The translations under genes were made by a program, and so were the position numbers. DNA of 64,000 nucleotides, from assembly GCF_000421825.1 (NCBI RefSeq), contig NZ_ATXT01000015.1, positions 124,001-188,000 of the forward strand. Reading direction: 5' to 3'. The stretch is from Humibacter albus DSM 18994. GTDB taxonomy: Bacteria > Actinomycetota > Actinomycetes > Actinomycetales > Microbacteriaceae. Positions 10,003 through 19,500 of the stretch are shown piece after piece (the first letter of the stretch is position 1; the number at the start of each line of letters is the position of its first letter). The notes below the pieces were generated by a model. It was not told where the DNA came from. It was given only the letters and a program-made list of their open reading frames with translations, and made no database searches.

Positions 10003-11814
10003 TCAGAACTCCTCGACGTACTCCTCGGCGGGGCCGAGCTCGGCGTGCTCGCGCACCTCGACCGCGTCGCCGAATCGCTCGAGCTCGAGGACGGTGATGA
10101 CGTTCCTGCCGCGCTTCAGCAGCGGGGCGGGCACGTAGAGCGTGCGCTGCGGGCCGATCTCCCAGTACCGGCCGAGCAGGAAGTCGCCGACCCACACGAA
10201 ACCCTTGCCGAAGCCCGGGAAGGCGAGGAAGGCATCCACGGGCTCGTCCACGTCGAGCACCGCGCTGGCGATGCCGCTGCTCGCCGGCGCTGCCTTGGTG
10301 CCCGCCGCCGCGGTACCCAGCGCCGCAAGATGGCCGCCGTCCCACTCGTCGAGTGGGAGCGGGATGCTCTCCCAGCCGAGCACGAGCCGCCGATCGACCT
10401 GCACGTGGCCGAGGATGCCCTTGCCCTGTCCCAGCAGCGGACCGTAGTTGATGCGGCCCTGATTCTCGACGAGAACCTCGAGGCCGGCCACCCGTCGTTC
10501 ACCGTCGATCGCGAACTCGGCGTTGCCGTTCTCGACGACCCCGACCGGCACGCCGTCGAGATATACCAGGGCACGGTCGTGCGCGCCGTGCAGCGCCAGC
10601 GTGTGGCGTCCGGCCGGCAGCAGCACCTCGGCGCGATAGAGCACCAGGCCCGAAGCCTGCCCGAGCTGCTCGAACGTGGCGGGGGCAGGCGAGCTGACGC
10701 CGGAGGATGCGGAGCGAAGGGCAGGCAGCAATGCCGCGGCGCGATCGATGGGCAGCGTGCGCGCGGACAGCACGGCCGGCTGCTCCTCGAGGTCGAGCTC
10801 GGGAGCGTCGGAGCCGAGTAACAGGCGGCGATAGGCGAAGTACTTCTCCGTGAGCGTGCCATTCTCTGCGACCGGCGCGTCGGAGTCGTAGCTCGTCACG
10901 GTGGGCTGCAGCCGTTCGCCGTCATGGTTCGCCCCCGCCCAGAGGCCGAAGTTCGTGCCGCCGTGCGCCATGTACAGACTGACGGAGCCGGCGGCGTCCA
11001 GAATGTCCTGCGCCGTGGCCGCCGCGCTCTGCGGCGCACGCATGTGGTGGTTCTCGCCCCAGTGGTCGAACCAGCCGTTCCAGAACTCGGCGACCAGGAA
11101 CGGCTCATCGCCGCGACGGCCGCGCAGCAGGTCCCGAGCCTCGCCCGCCTTCGAACCGAGGGTCGCGGCCGCCAGGACGCCGGGGATGCTGCCGGCGTCC
11201 TGCATCAGCTCGGTCGGCCCGTCCGCGGTGTAGAGCAACTCGGTGACGCCGCGCGTCAGAAGCGCCTCATGCATCCAGCGCAGGTAGACGTCGTCGTCGG
11301 CATAGCTGCCGTATTCGTTCTCGATCTGGAACGCCACGATCGGGCCGCCGGCTCGGCGCTCGAGCTCGACCAGACGCGGAATGAGCTCGTCGAACCACTC
11401 CTCGACAGCGGCCAGGTAGGCCGGCTGCGAGGAGCGCGGCTGCACCCCGGGCATCGCCGTGACCCAGGCGGGCAGGCCGCCGTTGTCCCATTCGGCGCAG
11501 ATGTAGGGTCCGGGTCGAACGATCACATCGAGCCCGACCTCACCGGCGAGTCGGATGAACCGCTCCACGTCGCACCAGCCGTCGAAGCGCGCCCCGGCGT
11601 TCTGCCGCGGCCGGTGGAAGTTCCACGGCACGTACGTGTCGACGGTGTTGAGCCCCATGCCCACGATCCGGCGCAGCCGGTCCCTCCACTGATCGGGGTG
11701 GACGCGGAAGTAATGCACCGACCCGGAGAGGATGCGATGCTGCTTGCCGTCGCGCAGCAGACGGCCGTCGGGGAACGAGAGAGTCTGAGTGGTCGGCGTC
11801 AGTTCGATGGTCAT
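10003..11814 (-). CDS. Beta-galactosidase, GH35, cytoplasmic
   Basis: A 603-residue GH35 enzyme without signal peptide, so intracellular. The N-terminal catalytic barrel shows FRVHPDQWRDRLRR, DTYVPWNFHRP, RPGPYICAEWDNGGLPAW, the acid/base motif QIENEYGSY and the nucleophile motif AEFWNGWFDHWG. C-terminal jelly-roll domains follow (LVLGWESIPLPLDEW, FVWVGDFLLGRYWEIGPQ). It should release beta-linked galactose from imported oligosaccharides. The start chosen is ATG 11814 (MTIELTPTTQT), because an upstream ATG at 11883 would add 23 non-homologous residues and lies inside a palindrome. It is divergent from the LacI gene, the classic layout of a regulator next to its target. Confidence 0.93.
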   Translation of the reverse strand: MTIELTPTTQTLSFPDGRLLRDGKQHRILSGSVHYFRVHPDQWRDRLRRIVGMGLNTVDTYVPWNFHRPRQNAGARFDGWCDVERFIRLAGEVGLDVIVRPGPYICAEWDNGGLPAWVTAMPGVQPRSSQPAYLAAVEEWFDELIPRLVELERRAGGPIVAFQIENEYGSYADDDVYLRWMHEALLTRGVTELLYTADGPTELMQDAGSIPGVLAAATLGSKAGEARDLLRGRRGDEPFLVAEFWNGWFDHWGENHHMRAPQSAAATAQDILDAAGSVSLYMAHGGTNFGLWAGANHDGERLQPTVTSYDSDAPVAENGTLTEKYFAYRRLLLGSDAPELDLEEQPAVLSARTLPIDRAAALLPALRSASSGVSSPAPATFEQLGQASGLVLYRAEVLLPAGRHTLALHGAHDRALVYLDGVPVGVVENGNAEFAIDGERRVAGLEVLVENQGRINYGPLLGQGKGILGHVQVDRRLVLGWESIPLPLDEWDGGHLAALGTAAAGTKAAPASSGIASAVLDVDEPVDAFLAFPGFGKGFVWVGDFLLGRYWEIGPQRTLYVPAPLLKRGRNVITVLELERFGDAVEVREHAELGPAEEYVEEF

Positions 11815-11873
11815 CAGCCGGCGCTGCAGACGGACGTCGTCGAGAAGAGCATGACGTTCATCATGGCATAGGT

Positions 11874-11887
11874 TGATATCCATATCA
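11874..11887. promoter_or_regulatory. Palindrome upstream of the cytoplasmic GH35 gene
   Basis: TGATAT-CC-ATATCA has 6-base arms and lies 60 bases upstream of the GH35 ATG, in the divergent promoter region shared with the LacI gene. It could be an operator. Its sequence differs from the TGTTAGCGATGCCA-type sites of the wall-anchored glycosidase genes. Confidence 0.4.
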
Positions 11888-12023
11888 TTCGAGCATCATC
11901 CGAAGTCGTCGCAAAGGTTCGAAGAGTCTCAGGGACAGTTGTCGGACATCCTCTATCATCAAGGCCAGGACGGCGCGACAGCGCTCTCCCTCCTTCGCGG
12001 GCGCGTCCACGCAGCTGCGCGCG

Positions 12024-12037
12024 AGATATCGATAACC
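12024..12037. promoter_or_regulatory. LacI-type operator candidate upstream of the lacI gene
   Basis: AGATATCGATAACC on the plus strand reads GGTTATCGATATCT on the minus strand and has a central CG in a near-palindrome. It shares GTTATCGAT with the 28171-28184 site, so autoregulation by the LacI protein encoded 38 bp downstream is plausible. Confidence 0.5.
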
Positions 12038-12074
12038 TTGGTGTGCTACGGCGAGCGACAGCGAAAGGCAGCGC

Positions 12075-13100
12075 ATGGACGAGAAGCCCCATGGAACCCG
12101 GCCGGGAATGGCCGATGTCGCCCGGCTCGCCGGGGTCTCGGCGCAGACGGTCTCGCGCACGCTCAGCGGGCATCCGAACGTGCGCGAGCACACGAAGGCG
12201 AAGGTCCTCGCCGCGGTCGAGGAGCTCGGCTACCGCAAGAACGACGCCGCCAGGGTGCTCTCCTCGGGTCGAAGCCACACGCTCGGCATCGTGGTGTTCG
12301 AGACCATGTTCTACTCGCGCTCGGCAGCGACGGTCGGCGTCGAGACGGCGGCGCACCGCGCCGGATACACGGTGAGCGCCGTGACGGTCGCCTCGATGGA
12401 CTCGACGGCGATCCAGGCCGCGATGACCCGCCTGTCGGAGCACAACGTGGAGGGCATCATCCTCGCGCTGCCGCTCGTGCAGGTGAACAAGGGTATCGAA
12501 GACCTGACCCGCGCCATCCCGACCGTCTGCACCGACGGATCGCGCACCGCGTCGACGCACGTGGTCACGGTGGACCAGCACCTGGCCGGACGGATGGCGA
12601 CCGAGCACCTCCTCTCGCTCGGTCACGAGACCGTGTGGCACGTCAGCGGACCGGAAAGCTGGATCGAGGCCGGCGGCCGCACGCAGGGCTGGCGCGAGAC
12701 CCTGGAGGCCTCCGGCCGCTTCGTGCCGCCCGCGCTGCAGGGCGACTGGTCGCCGGCATCCGGCTACCAGAACGGCCTGATCCTCGGCCGCATCCCCGAC
12801 GTGACCGCGGTGTTCGTGGCCAGCGACGAGATGGCCTTCGGCGTCATCAGGGCGTTGCACGAACTGGGCAAGCGCGTGCCGGAAGACATCTCGGTGATCG
12901 GGGTCGACGACATCCCCCTCGCCGAGTACTGCTCCCCCTCACTGACCACCGTGGCGCAGCCCTTCGGCTTCATCGGCGAACGCGCCGTCGAGCGGCTGAT
13001 CGCCGCCATCGACGACCCCCAGACCCCGGCGGAGACCGAGCTCATCGAGCCGACGCTCATCGTGCGCTCCAGCACCGGGGCGCCCGCCGCCGCGAGCTGA
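12075..13100 (+). CDS. LacI-family transcriptional regulator
   Basis: A 341-residue LacI/GalR protein. The N-terminal helix-turn-helix is ADVARLAGVSAQTVSRTLSG (about residues 13-32), followed by the hinge helix AARVLSSGRS and a periplasmic-binding-protein-like effector domain (IEDLTRAIPTVCTDGS, VDQHLAGRMATEHLLSLGHE, VFVASDEMAFGVIRALHELG, ISVIGVDDIPLAEYCSP). It is divergent from the cytoplasmic beta-galactosidase gene and next to five wall-anchored glycosidase genes. Repeated LacI-type sites in the glycosidase promoters make it the best candidate for their repressor, relieved by a galactose- or hexosamine-containing sugar. The effector is unknown. The ATG at 12075 has AAGG 9 bases upstream. 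Confidence 0.93.
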   Translation: MDEKPHGTRPGMADVARLAGVSAQTVSRTLSGHPNVREHTKAKVLAAVEELGYRKNDAARVLSSGRSHTLGIVVFETMFYSRSAATVGVETAAHRAGYTVSAVTVASMDSTAIQAAMTRLSEHNVEGIILALPLVQVNKGIEDLTRAIPTVCTDGSRTASTHVVTVDQHLAGRMATEHLLSLGHETVWHVSGPESWIEAGGRTQGWRETLEASGRFVPPALQGDWSPASGYQNGLILGRIPDVTAVFVASDEMAFGVIRALHELGKRVPEDISVIGVDDIPLAEYCSPSLTTVAQPFGFIGERAVERLIAAIDDPQTPAETELIEPTLIVRSSTGAPAAAS

Positions 13101-13181
13101 CAACGGCGAACCGACGGCAGCGAACTGACGGCGGCTGGCTGAGGCGGCAGCGAACTGACAACAGCTGGCGGACGGCAGCGA

Positions 13182-13226
13182 TCCGCCGCCGTCCGCGACC
13201 CTTCCGGGTGCGGACGGCGGCGGATT
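13182..13226. terminator. Bidirectional terminator between lacI and the GH20 gene
   Basis: A perfect 16-bp stem (13182-13197 with 13211-13226) with a 13-base loop lies between two convergent stop codons. Just before it (13115-13180) GGCAGCGAACTGAC appears twice, a minor repeat. Confidence 0.85.
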
Positions 13227-13247
13227 CTCGTGAGCGGATGGGTCGCG

Positions 13248-16200
13248 TCAGCCCTGCAGACGACGCTTGCGCAAGCGCGTCAGCAGCAGGGCCGCTCCGG
13301 CCAGCAGCACCAGCACGCCACCCCCGATCGGCGCGAGAAGGTCGGACCCGGTCGAAGCCAGCCCCGCCGTGTCTCCCGCGTTCGACGAACCCGGTCCACC
13401 GCCCGTCGCGCTGTCACCGGAGGTGCCGGATCCGCTTCCCGCGTCGCCGCTGCCTGAACCGTCACCGCTTGAACCGTCATCCGCGGCGAGCACGGTGAAG
13501 GCCTGCTGCGTCACGGTGTCGTCACCGTCGAGCAGCACGACGCTGTGGTCGCCTGCATCGACGGCCGCCGGGACCGTGAACGTGGCATCCAGGTCGCCGT
13601 TCGCATCGGTGCGCGGAATCGTCAGGTCCACCGGATCGGAGTGGAACTGCAGACCGTACTGCCAGTACGGCTTCGCGCCGGTGATCGAGACGGTCACCTC
13701 ATCACCGGGCCGGCCGGACGATGCGCCCAGGGACAGCGTCGGTGACACCGCGGCCGGCGTCTCCGTCGCCGGATCGACGGTGAGCTCGGCGACCGTCGTC
13801 GTGTTCGTCGTGACCGATCCACCCTCGCCGAGCGACCTCAGCGTCAGGTAGCGACCGTCGACCGCCTTGCCGAACGTCACCGACTTGAGGCCGAGACCGC
13901 TGCCGAAGGTGCCCGACGCCACCGGATCGCCGGTGGGCGAGTCGGGACTGTCGCTGACGTAGACCTCGTACTTCGAGATCTCACCGTTGGTGTTGCCCGC
14001 CCTGGGGAGATAGGAGATGCCGCACGTTGACGCTCCTTCTCCGAGGTCGACCGTGATCTCGTGCGGATACGTCGGGTTCGCCTTGTACCACTGCGTTCCC
14101 CAGAACGTGTTCGGGTTGCCGTCGATCGCATTCGTGCCCGGAGTCTGCTCATAATCCATCTCCTGGCTGTCGACGCGCACGAGCGCCTTCGGGCTGACCG
14201 CGGCCGCCGAGCAGGTGACCGCCGTGGACGCCGAGACGTCGACGCTCTGCGCCGCACCCGACGCATCCGTGTAGTGCACCGTCGCCTTCACGGTCTGATC
14301 CGCCAGTGCCGCGTACGAGGTGACCGTGATCGGAACCGTCTCGGCCTGCGTTCCGGCCGCGTCGACGTCACCGATCTTCACCGTGTCGGAGTCGGCGCCC
14401 CAGCCCTGCGGGAGCGTGAGGTGCGCGCTCACGTTCGAGACGGCATCCGGCAGCCAGTTCGCGATCGTCAGCGTGGCGTTCACGGTGCTGCCGAGCCCGA
14501 TGTTCGCGGGCAGCGAGAGCGAGGCGTTGAACGTGCCGGCGAACGTGAAGACGGCGGGCGCCTGCACGTCGGGCGCCTGCTGCACGAGCGTGCCGTCGGC
14601 GACGACCAGCGGCTCGAGCGTGATCGCGTTCTCGACGGTGAAGCCGCCGGAGACCTTGCGCACCTGCCACTTCTGCAGGTTGTCGGATGCCTTGCAGTCG
14701 GCGAAGCTCGCGGCCAGACCCTGGTCGAGCGGCGCGTTCAGCGTGAGCGAGCCTCCGGTCATCGTCAGGCACTCCCCTGCCGGCGACGTGATCGTGTAGT
14801 AGTCGTCAGCGGTCTTCGCGAACGTCAGCGGGGTTCCGTCCCCGCCGGCAGTGAGCGTGGCTCCGGCACCGTCGGCCGTCGTGATCGCCGCCCCGTCGGT
14901 GCTCAGCGTGAAGGCACCGTCGCCGACCGGGGTGCGATCCACGTCGTCGAAGCCGGGAGCATGGCCGAGCGCCGTCGTCAGTGCCGCGAAGTCGTCGTAG
15001 CTCGATGCCGGCCGCGGCGAGCCCCAGGTGGCCTGGGCGACGAAGTTCTCCGGGGCGAACAGTGCGGACTCGATCTGGTTCTCGGTGTCCGCCGGCGCGT
15101 TGTCCGGCCAGACCATCACCTTGGCGCCGAGCACCTTGCCGCCCGTCGCGCTGTCGGTCACCGTGCCGGCACCGTAGAACTGGCGCGGGTTCCAGTTGTT
15201 GTTCCACAGCGAACGCACGTTCACGCTGTCGTTGCCCGAGCTGCGCACGAGATACAGGGCGTCGGACGCGTTCTCGAGATTGTTGCCATCGTCGATGAGC
15301 TGCTGCGGCGAGACGTCCCCGCTCGAGCTGTACCAGTGCTCGACGATGATGTCTTTGTTCAGCGACAGCTTCGTGCCGGCCAGGATGCTGTCGTTCCAGA
15401 TTCGCAGCGTCTTGCCCTTCGAGCGCACATAGTCGTCGATGCGGTTCATGAAGTTGATGACCACGTCGGTCGGCGTCGACCCGGCCGGGAAGATGTCGGG
15501 GTTGGCATCGATGTACTGCTGGAACTGCGGATAGTTCGCGTAGGCCGACCCGAGCATGTACTCGTCGCCGCCCATGTGCCAGTACGGGGTGTCGAACACC
15601 TGCATGTACTCGTCGAACAACGTCGTGATCATCCTGTAGGCGGCCGGTTGCGTGATGTCGAGACGATCAGCATCGCGATTGCCGTTCTTGTCCACCAGCT
15701 GCAGGTCCGGGTAGTTCTTCAGCCACGGCGTCATGTGGCCCGGCGAGTTCACCTCGGGCACCAGCGTGATGTGGTACTTCTTCGCGGTGGCGTTCAGCTC
15801 CTTGGCCTGTGCCTTGGTGAAGTAGCCCCAGAAGTTCGCCTTGGAGTAGGCATCCGACTCGACCTTGGTCTCCATCCAGAGCTGGTTCAGTTTGAGGTAG
15901 GCCATCTCCTTCATGGCGCGCTCGATCACCTCGGGGCTCACCGTGATCTGGCACGCGCAGATGCCGACGCCTCGCTCGGCGTACTCCGGGGTGTCGATCG
16001 AGGAGCCCTTCGGAACGACGTTCCCCTCCGACAGGATCTGGATGACGGTCTGCACGCCGTAGAACACACCGGTGTCGGTCGCACCCGTGACGCTGATGCG
16101 GTCGGAGACGGTCAGCTCGTAGCCCTCGGTGCCGAGCTCGCCGACGCGACTCGCGTCTTCGTTCAGCACGACGTCGCCGGCAGCGGATGCCGACCCCGCC

Positions 16201-16526
16201 TCGACCGCGCGGCCCAGCTTCTCGCTCAGCCCGGCGATCAGGACCTTCGCGTTGTCGGCGGACGCCGTGTCGGAGTCCACGCGCAGGGCGTCGGTCACCG
16301 TGAGCTTTCCGCTGCCCGCCGTCCAGGTCGCCAGCCCGGGAACCGTCTGCGGCGCTCCGGCGTCGGTGGTCGGGACCGCGGTGTCGGTCGACTGATCTGC
16401 CGCAGCCGCCTGCGCTGCGTGCGGCGCGGTCGGTGTGAGCACGAGCCCGAGCGCCAGCGCCGGCGCGGCCAGTCCCACCAGGGTTCGCACCGTCACGCGA
16501 CGGCGCCGTGTCGGATGTTGTCTCAT
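13248..16526 (-). CDS. Wall-anchored GH20 glycosidase resembling lacto-N-biosidase
   Basis: A 1092-residue secreted enzyme. Signal peptide about 1-42; GH20 N-terminal domain about 60-180; catalytic barrel about 185-510 with the acid pair D321-E322 in WHMGGDEYM; a ricin-B-like region about 540-660 (LQKWQV); a NEW3-like domain about 665-775; an F5/8 C (CBM32-like) domain about 785-915 (NAIDGNPNTFWGTQW); an Ig-like domain about 925-1012; a Gly/Ser linker; then LASTG (1056-1060), a hydrophobic helix and RLRKRR. Size, layout and the ACQITVSPEVIERAM block recall bifidobacterial lacto-N-biosidase LnbB, which releases lacto-N-biose from type 1 chains; beta-N-acetylhexosaminidase is the alternative. 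The ATG overlaps the upstream GH35 stop as ATGA, so they are co-translated. Confidence 0.85.
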   Translation of the reverse strand: MRQHPTRRRRVTVRTLVGLAAPALALGLVLTPTAPHAAQAAAADQSTDTAVPTTDAGAPQTVPGLATWTAGSGKLTVTDALRVDSDTASADNAKVLIAGLSEKLGRAVEAGSASAAGDVVLNEDASRVGELGTEGYELTVSDRISVTGATDTGVFYGVQTVIQILSEGNVVPKGSSIDTPEYAERGVGICACQITVSPEVIERAMKEMAYLKLNQLWMETKVESDAYSKANFWGYFTKAQAKELNATAKKYHITLVPEVNSPGHMTPWLKNYPDLQLVDKNGNRDADRLDITQPAAYRMITTLFDEYMQVFDTPYWHMGGDEYMLGSAYANYPQFQQYIDANPDIFPAGSTPTDVVINFMNRIDDYVRSKGKTLRIWNDSILAGTKLSLNKDIIVEHWYSSSGDVSPQQLIDDGNNLENASDALYLVRSSGNDSVNVRSLWNNNWNPRQFYGAGTVTDSATGGKVLGAKVMVWPDNAPADTENQIESALFAPENFVAQATWGSPRPASSYDDFAALTTALGHAPGFDDVDRTPVGDGAFTLSTDGAAITTADGAGATLTAGGDGTPLTFAKTADDYYTITSPAGECLTMTGGSLTLNAPLDQGLAASFADCKASDNLQKWQVRKVSGGFTVENAITLEPLVVADGTLVQQAPDVQAPAVFTFAGTFNASLSLPANIGLGSTVNATLTIANWLPDAVSNVSAHLTLPQGWGADSDTVKIGDVDAAGTQAETVPITVTSYAALADQTVKATVHYTDASGAAQSVDVSASTAVTCSAAAVSPKALVRVDSQEMDYEQTPGTNAIDGNPNTFWGTQWYKANPTYPHEITVDLGEGASTCGISYLPRAGNTNGEISKYEVYVSDSPDSPTGDPVASGTFGSGLGLKSVTFGKAVDGRYLTLRSLGEGGSVTTNTTTVAELTVDPATETPAAVSPTLSLGASSGRPGDEVTVSITGAKPYWQYGLQFHSDPVDLTIPRTDANGDLDATFTVPAAVDAGDHSVVLLDGDDTVTQQAFTVLAADDGSSGDGSGSGDAGSGSGTSGDSATGGGPGSSNAGDTAGLASTGSDLLAPIGGGVLVLLAGAALLLTRLRKRRLQG

Positions 16527-19500
16527 TGCTGACTTTCTTTCTCGGTCGTGTGCTGGATGCGTGGGCGACGGAACCGGCGGAACACGAGGATCGCGGTGCC
16601 GAGGATCAGGAGCAGAGCGACCGCGAGCAGACCCTCAATTACATTGGACCCGGTGGCGGCCAGGTCGCTGTCCGCAGTGCTCAGAGCACCCGGGTCCGTG
16701 ATGTCCGAACCCGACGCGCCCGAGCCCGACGTGCCGGAACCTCCCGTGTCACCGGTGCCGGAGCCGTCATCGCCCGAACCGGTTCCGGAGTCGTCCGCGG
16801 CGACCTTCAGCGACAGCGTCGTCGTGCCGAGCACGCTGTCGGAGACCGAGTCCAGAACACTGACCGTCGGCGAGTAAGCGCCGGCGTCCGCGTACTCGTG
16901 GGTCACCGAGACCCCGTCGTCGGTCGCGGCGAGCATGCGCAGCGACTTCGTCGCAGAGAGCGTCTGCGGCGTCGAGCCGTCACCCCAGTCGACGACGGTG
17001 CGCGTGGTGGCGCCGTCGATGAGCTTCGGCAGCGACGCGGAAGCGGTCACCTTCACGGTGGAGCCGGGCGTGACCGACGTGTCGGGCAGGGAGGCGTCCA
17101 CCTTCGCGTCCGGCATGGCGGGCGCCTTGTTCTCAGCGCTGGCGATCCCGCCCGCGACGGTTCCCGCGTCGACCAGCTGGATCGAGTCCGGTCCCTGGCT
17201 CGCCTTCTCCGTGGTCAGCGCGATCGCGATGTCGTTGCTGCCGTTCATGTTCAGGAAGCCACGCGGAATCGTGAAGGTCTGCTGCGGCCCCACGTTGCCG
17301 ACGAAGTAGCCCGTGTTCCAGCCGTTGACGTAGATCACGGCTCGCGCGTAGTCGTTCCGTCCGTTCTCGAACGCCGCGTCGTTGATTTTCAGCGCATACG
17401 CGGTGTCGACCCCCTCGGGCACGTCGAGGTCGAAAGTCGTGCGGTACCAGGTGACTCCGGCCTGCGCGGGCTTGAAGGAATCTGCCTTCGTCCAGTCGTC
17501 GTCCGGGTAGCCGGGCAGATACCAGCCGGCCCGCTCCCCGTACAGTCCGCCCACGTTGTAGATCGTGCGCGCCGTGTCGACCGGGTCGGCCTTGTCCTTC
17601 GCGCCCTGGATCTTCCACGTCACCGCGCCCGTCGAACCGAGATCGGCGTCATAGAGTCCGCGGTTCTGCCGCGAGAGCCCGTTGTCGCTCCAGTCCAGGT
17701 TCTGGCCGCTGTTCGACACCAGGACGGAGACGACGCTCGCCGTGCCCGCCTGCATCGATCCCGCGGGCACCGTGACCGTCTGAGCGCTCCCGTTCGCGGA
17801 GGTCGCGCCGGCGTACACGCCGTTGATCCAGACGAGCATGTTCGCCGCGCTGCCGCCCTGGCCCGTCAGCGAGATGCTGGACGGCACGGTCGTCGGAGTG
17901 AAGTGCGCCCGGTACCAGGTGTCGCCCTCGTAGAAGCCATAGTGGTCGGTGTCGAGCACGACGCCCTGCCTCGGCCCTGGCCCCTGCCTGGTGTTGTCGG
18001 CGGTGGTGTCGTCGGCGGTCGTCCACGACGAGTCGTCATAGTCCGCGCTCGCCTCCGGGCCGTCGGATGCCGTCACCCAGTTCGTCAGCGTCGGCAGCTG
18101 TGCCGCAGGCGCTCCGCCGACGGAGGCGACGAGCGCACCTGCCGCGTCGGTCGTCGTCGCGACAGCCTCGCCGTTCCAGGTGAGCTTCGTGACGCCCTTC
18201 GGCACGTAGACGGTGAGCGTGCCGGCGGTCTTCGTGTCGCCGGTGAGCTCGGCGGTGTCGCCCGACACGTTCACGTGGCGCAGAAGCTCCACGCCGGCGG
18301 CGAGCACGGTGGCGTTGTCGTCTCCGTCGGTTCCGGTGACCTGCCACGTGGTGTCCATGGCGTCCCGGTTCGTGATGTTCACGAGAAGGTCGGATGCCCC
18401 ACCCCCGGTGATCTTCACGACGGTCGGATCTGAGTGCGTGTAGTTCAGGCGCAGCGTGCCGGTCGCGGCATCCCAGGTGTGCTCGACATCGGAGCCGATC
18501 ACCGTGGACACCGTCGGCTCCGATGCGTAGTGGAACACGGTCTCGCCCGCGTCGCCCTGGTAGCCGTCGAGCGTGAGCAGATCGCCGTCGGCGGTCTGCT
18601 GCGTGCCGACGAGCTCGCTGGTCGTGTAGTAGAGCTCGTGGTCGTCGAACTTGTCGTCAGCCGTCACCAGCAGTGCGTCGCGGCCGTGCAGCGTCAGCGA
18701 CGTCCCCGCCTTCTGCGGCACGCGCGCGAACGAGACGGTGTCGGAGTCGGCTCCACCGGCATCCCCGGTCAGCACGTTGAACGCGTCCACCGAGAAGAAG
18801 GTGTCTTCAGAGGCCGGGTTCTTCTGATCCGTCACGACGATCTTGATCGTGTGCTCGCCGTTGCTCAGGCCCTTCTTCTCGAAGACGAGCTGCTGCGGTG
18901 TCGCGACCGAGGCGTAAGTGTCGATGGTCGAGACCTTGTCACCGTCGATGTAGACATCCGCCTTGCCGTGGTTCACGGAGTCGGGTGAGATCACTTGGAT
19001 GCCGGTGCCCGTGAAGGAGTACGTCACGGAGTCGCCCGGGGTCGAGGAGAACGTCTCATCGCCGTGGTAGTCGCCGGCGGTCCAGTTCTTGCCCGAGGCC
19101 TGCTCCCAATCGCCCTTGCCGTCGTGGGATGCACCGGCGTACGTGATCGCCGCGGTGTCGGTGTCGTTCGTGGTGTAGGTGTTCGCGTTCAGCACGTTCA
19201 CCGCGTCGATCGAGACGAAGCTGCCAGCCGATCCCGAGGTCTTCTGCCCGTTCACGACGATCTTCAGCGTGTGCTGGCCATCGCTGAGACCATCCTTTTG
19301 GAAGGCGATCACCTGGTACGCGGCGTTCTGGCCTTTGTACGTGTCGAGGTTCGTGTCCTGCTTCTCGCCATCGATGTAGACATCGGCGTAGCCGTGGTTG
19401 TCGGCCTGCGGGGCGATGATCTGGATTCCTGTACCCGTGAACGTGTACGAGAGCGAGTCTCCGACGCCGTTCGACCAGGATTCCGTGGTCTTGTAGTCGC

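Noticed and set aside
11815-11883. Upstream extension of the cytoplasmic GH35 to ATG 11883
   Set aside because: The extra 23 residues have no GH35 homology, and the ATG lies inside a palindrome that looks regulatory.
14061-16532. 823-codon plus-strand frame inside the GH20 gene
   Set aside because: Arg/Val/His-rich antisense reading of a clearly coding GH20 gene, with no ribosome binding site or domain.
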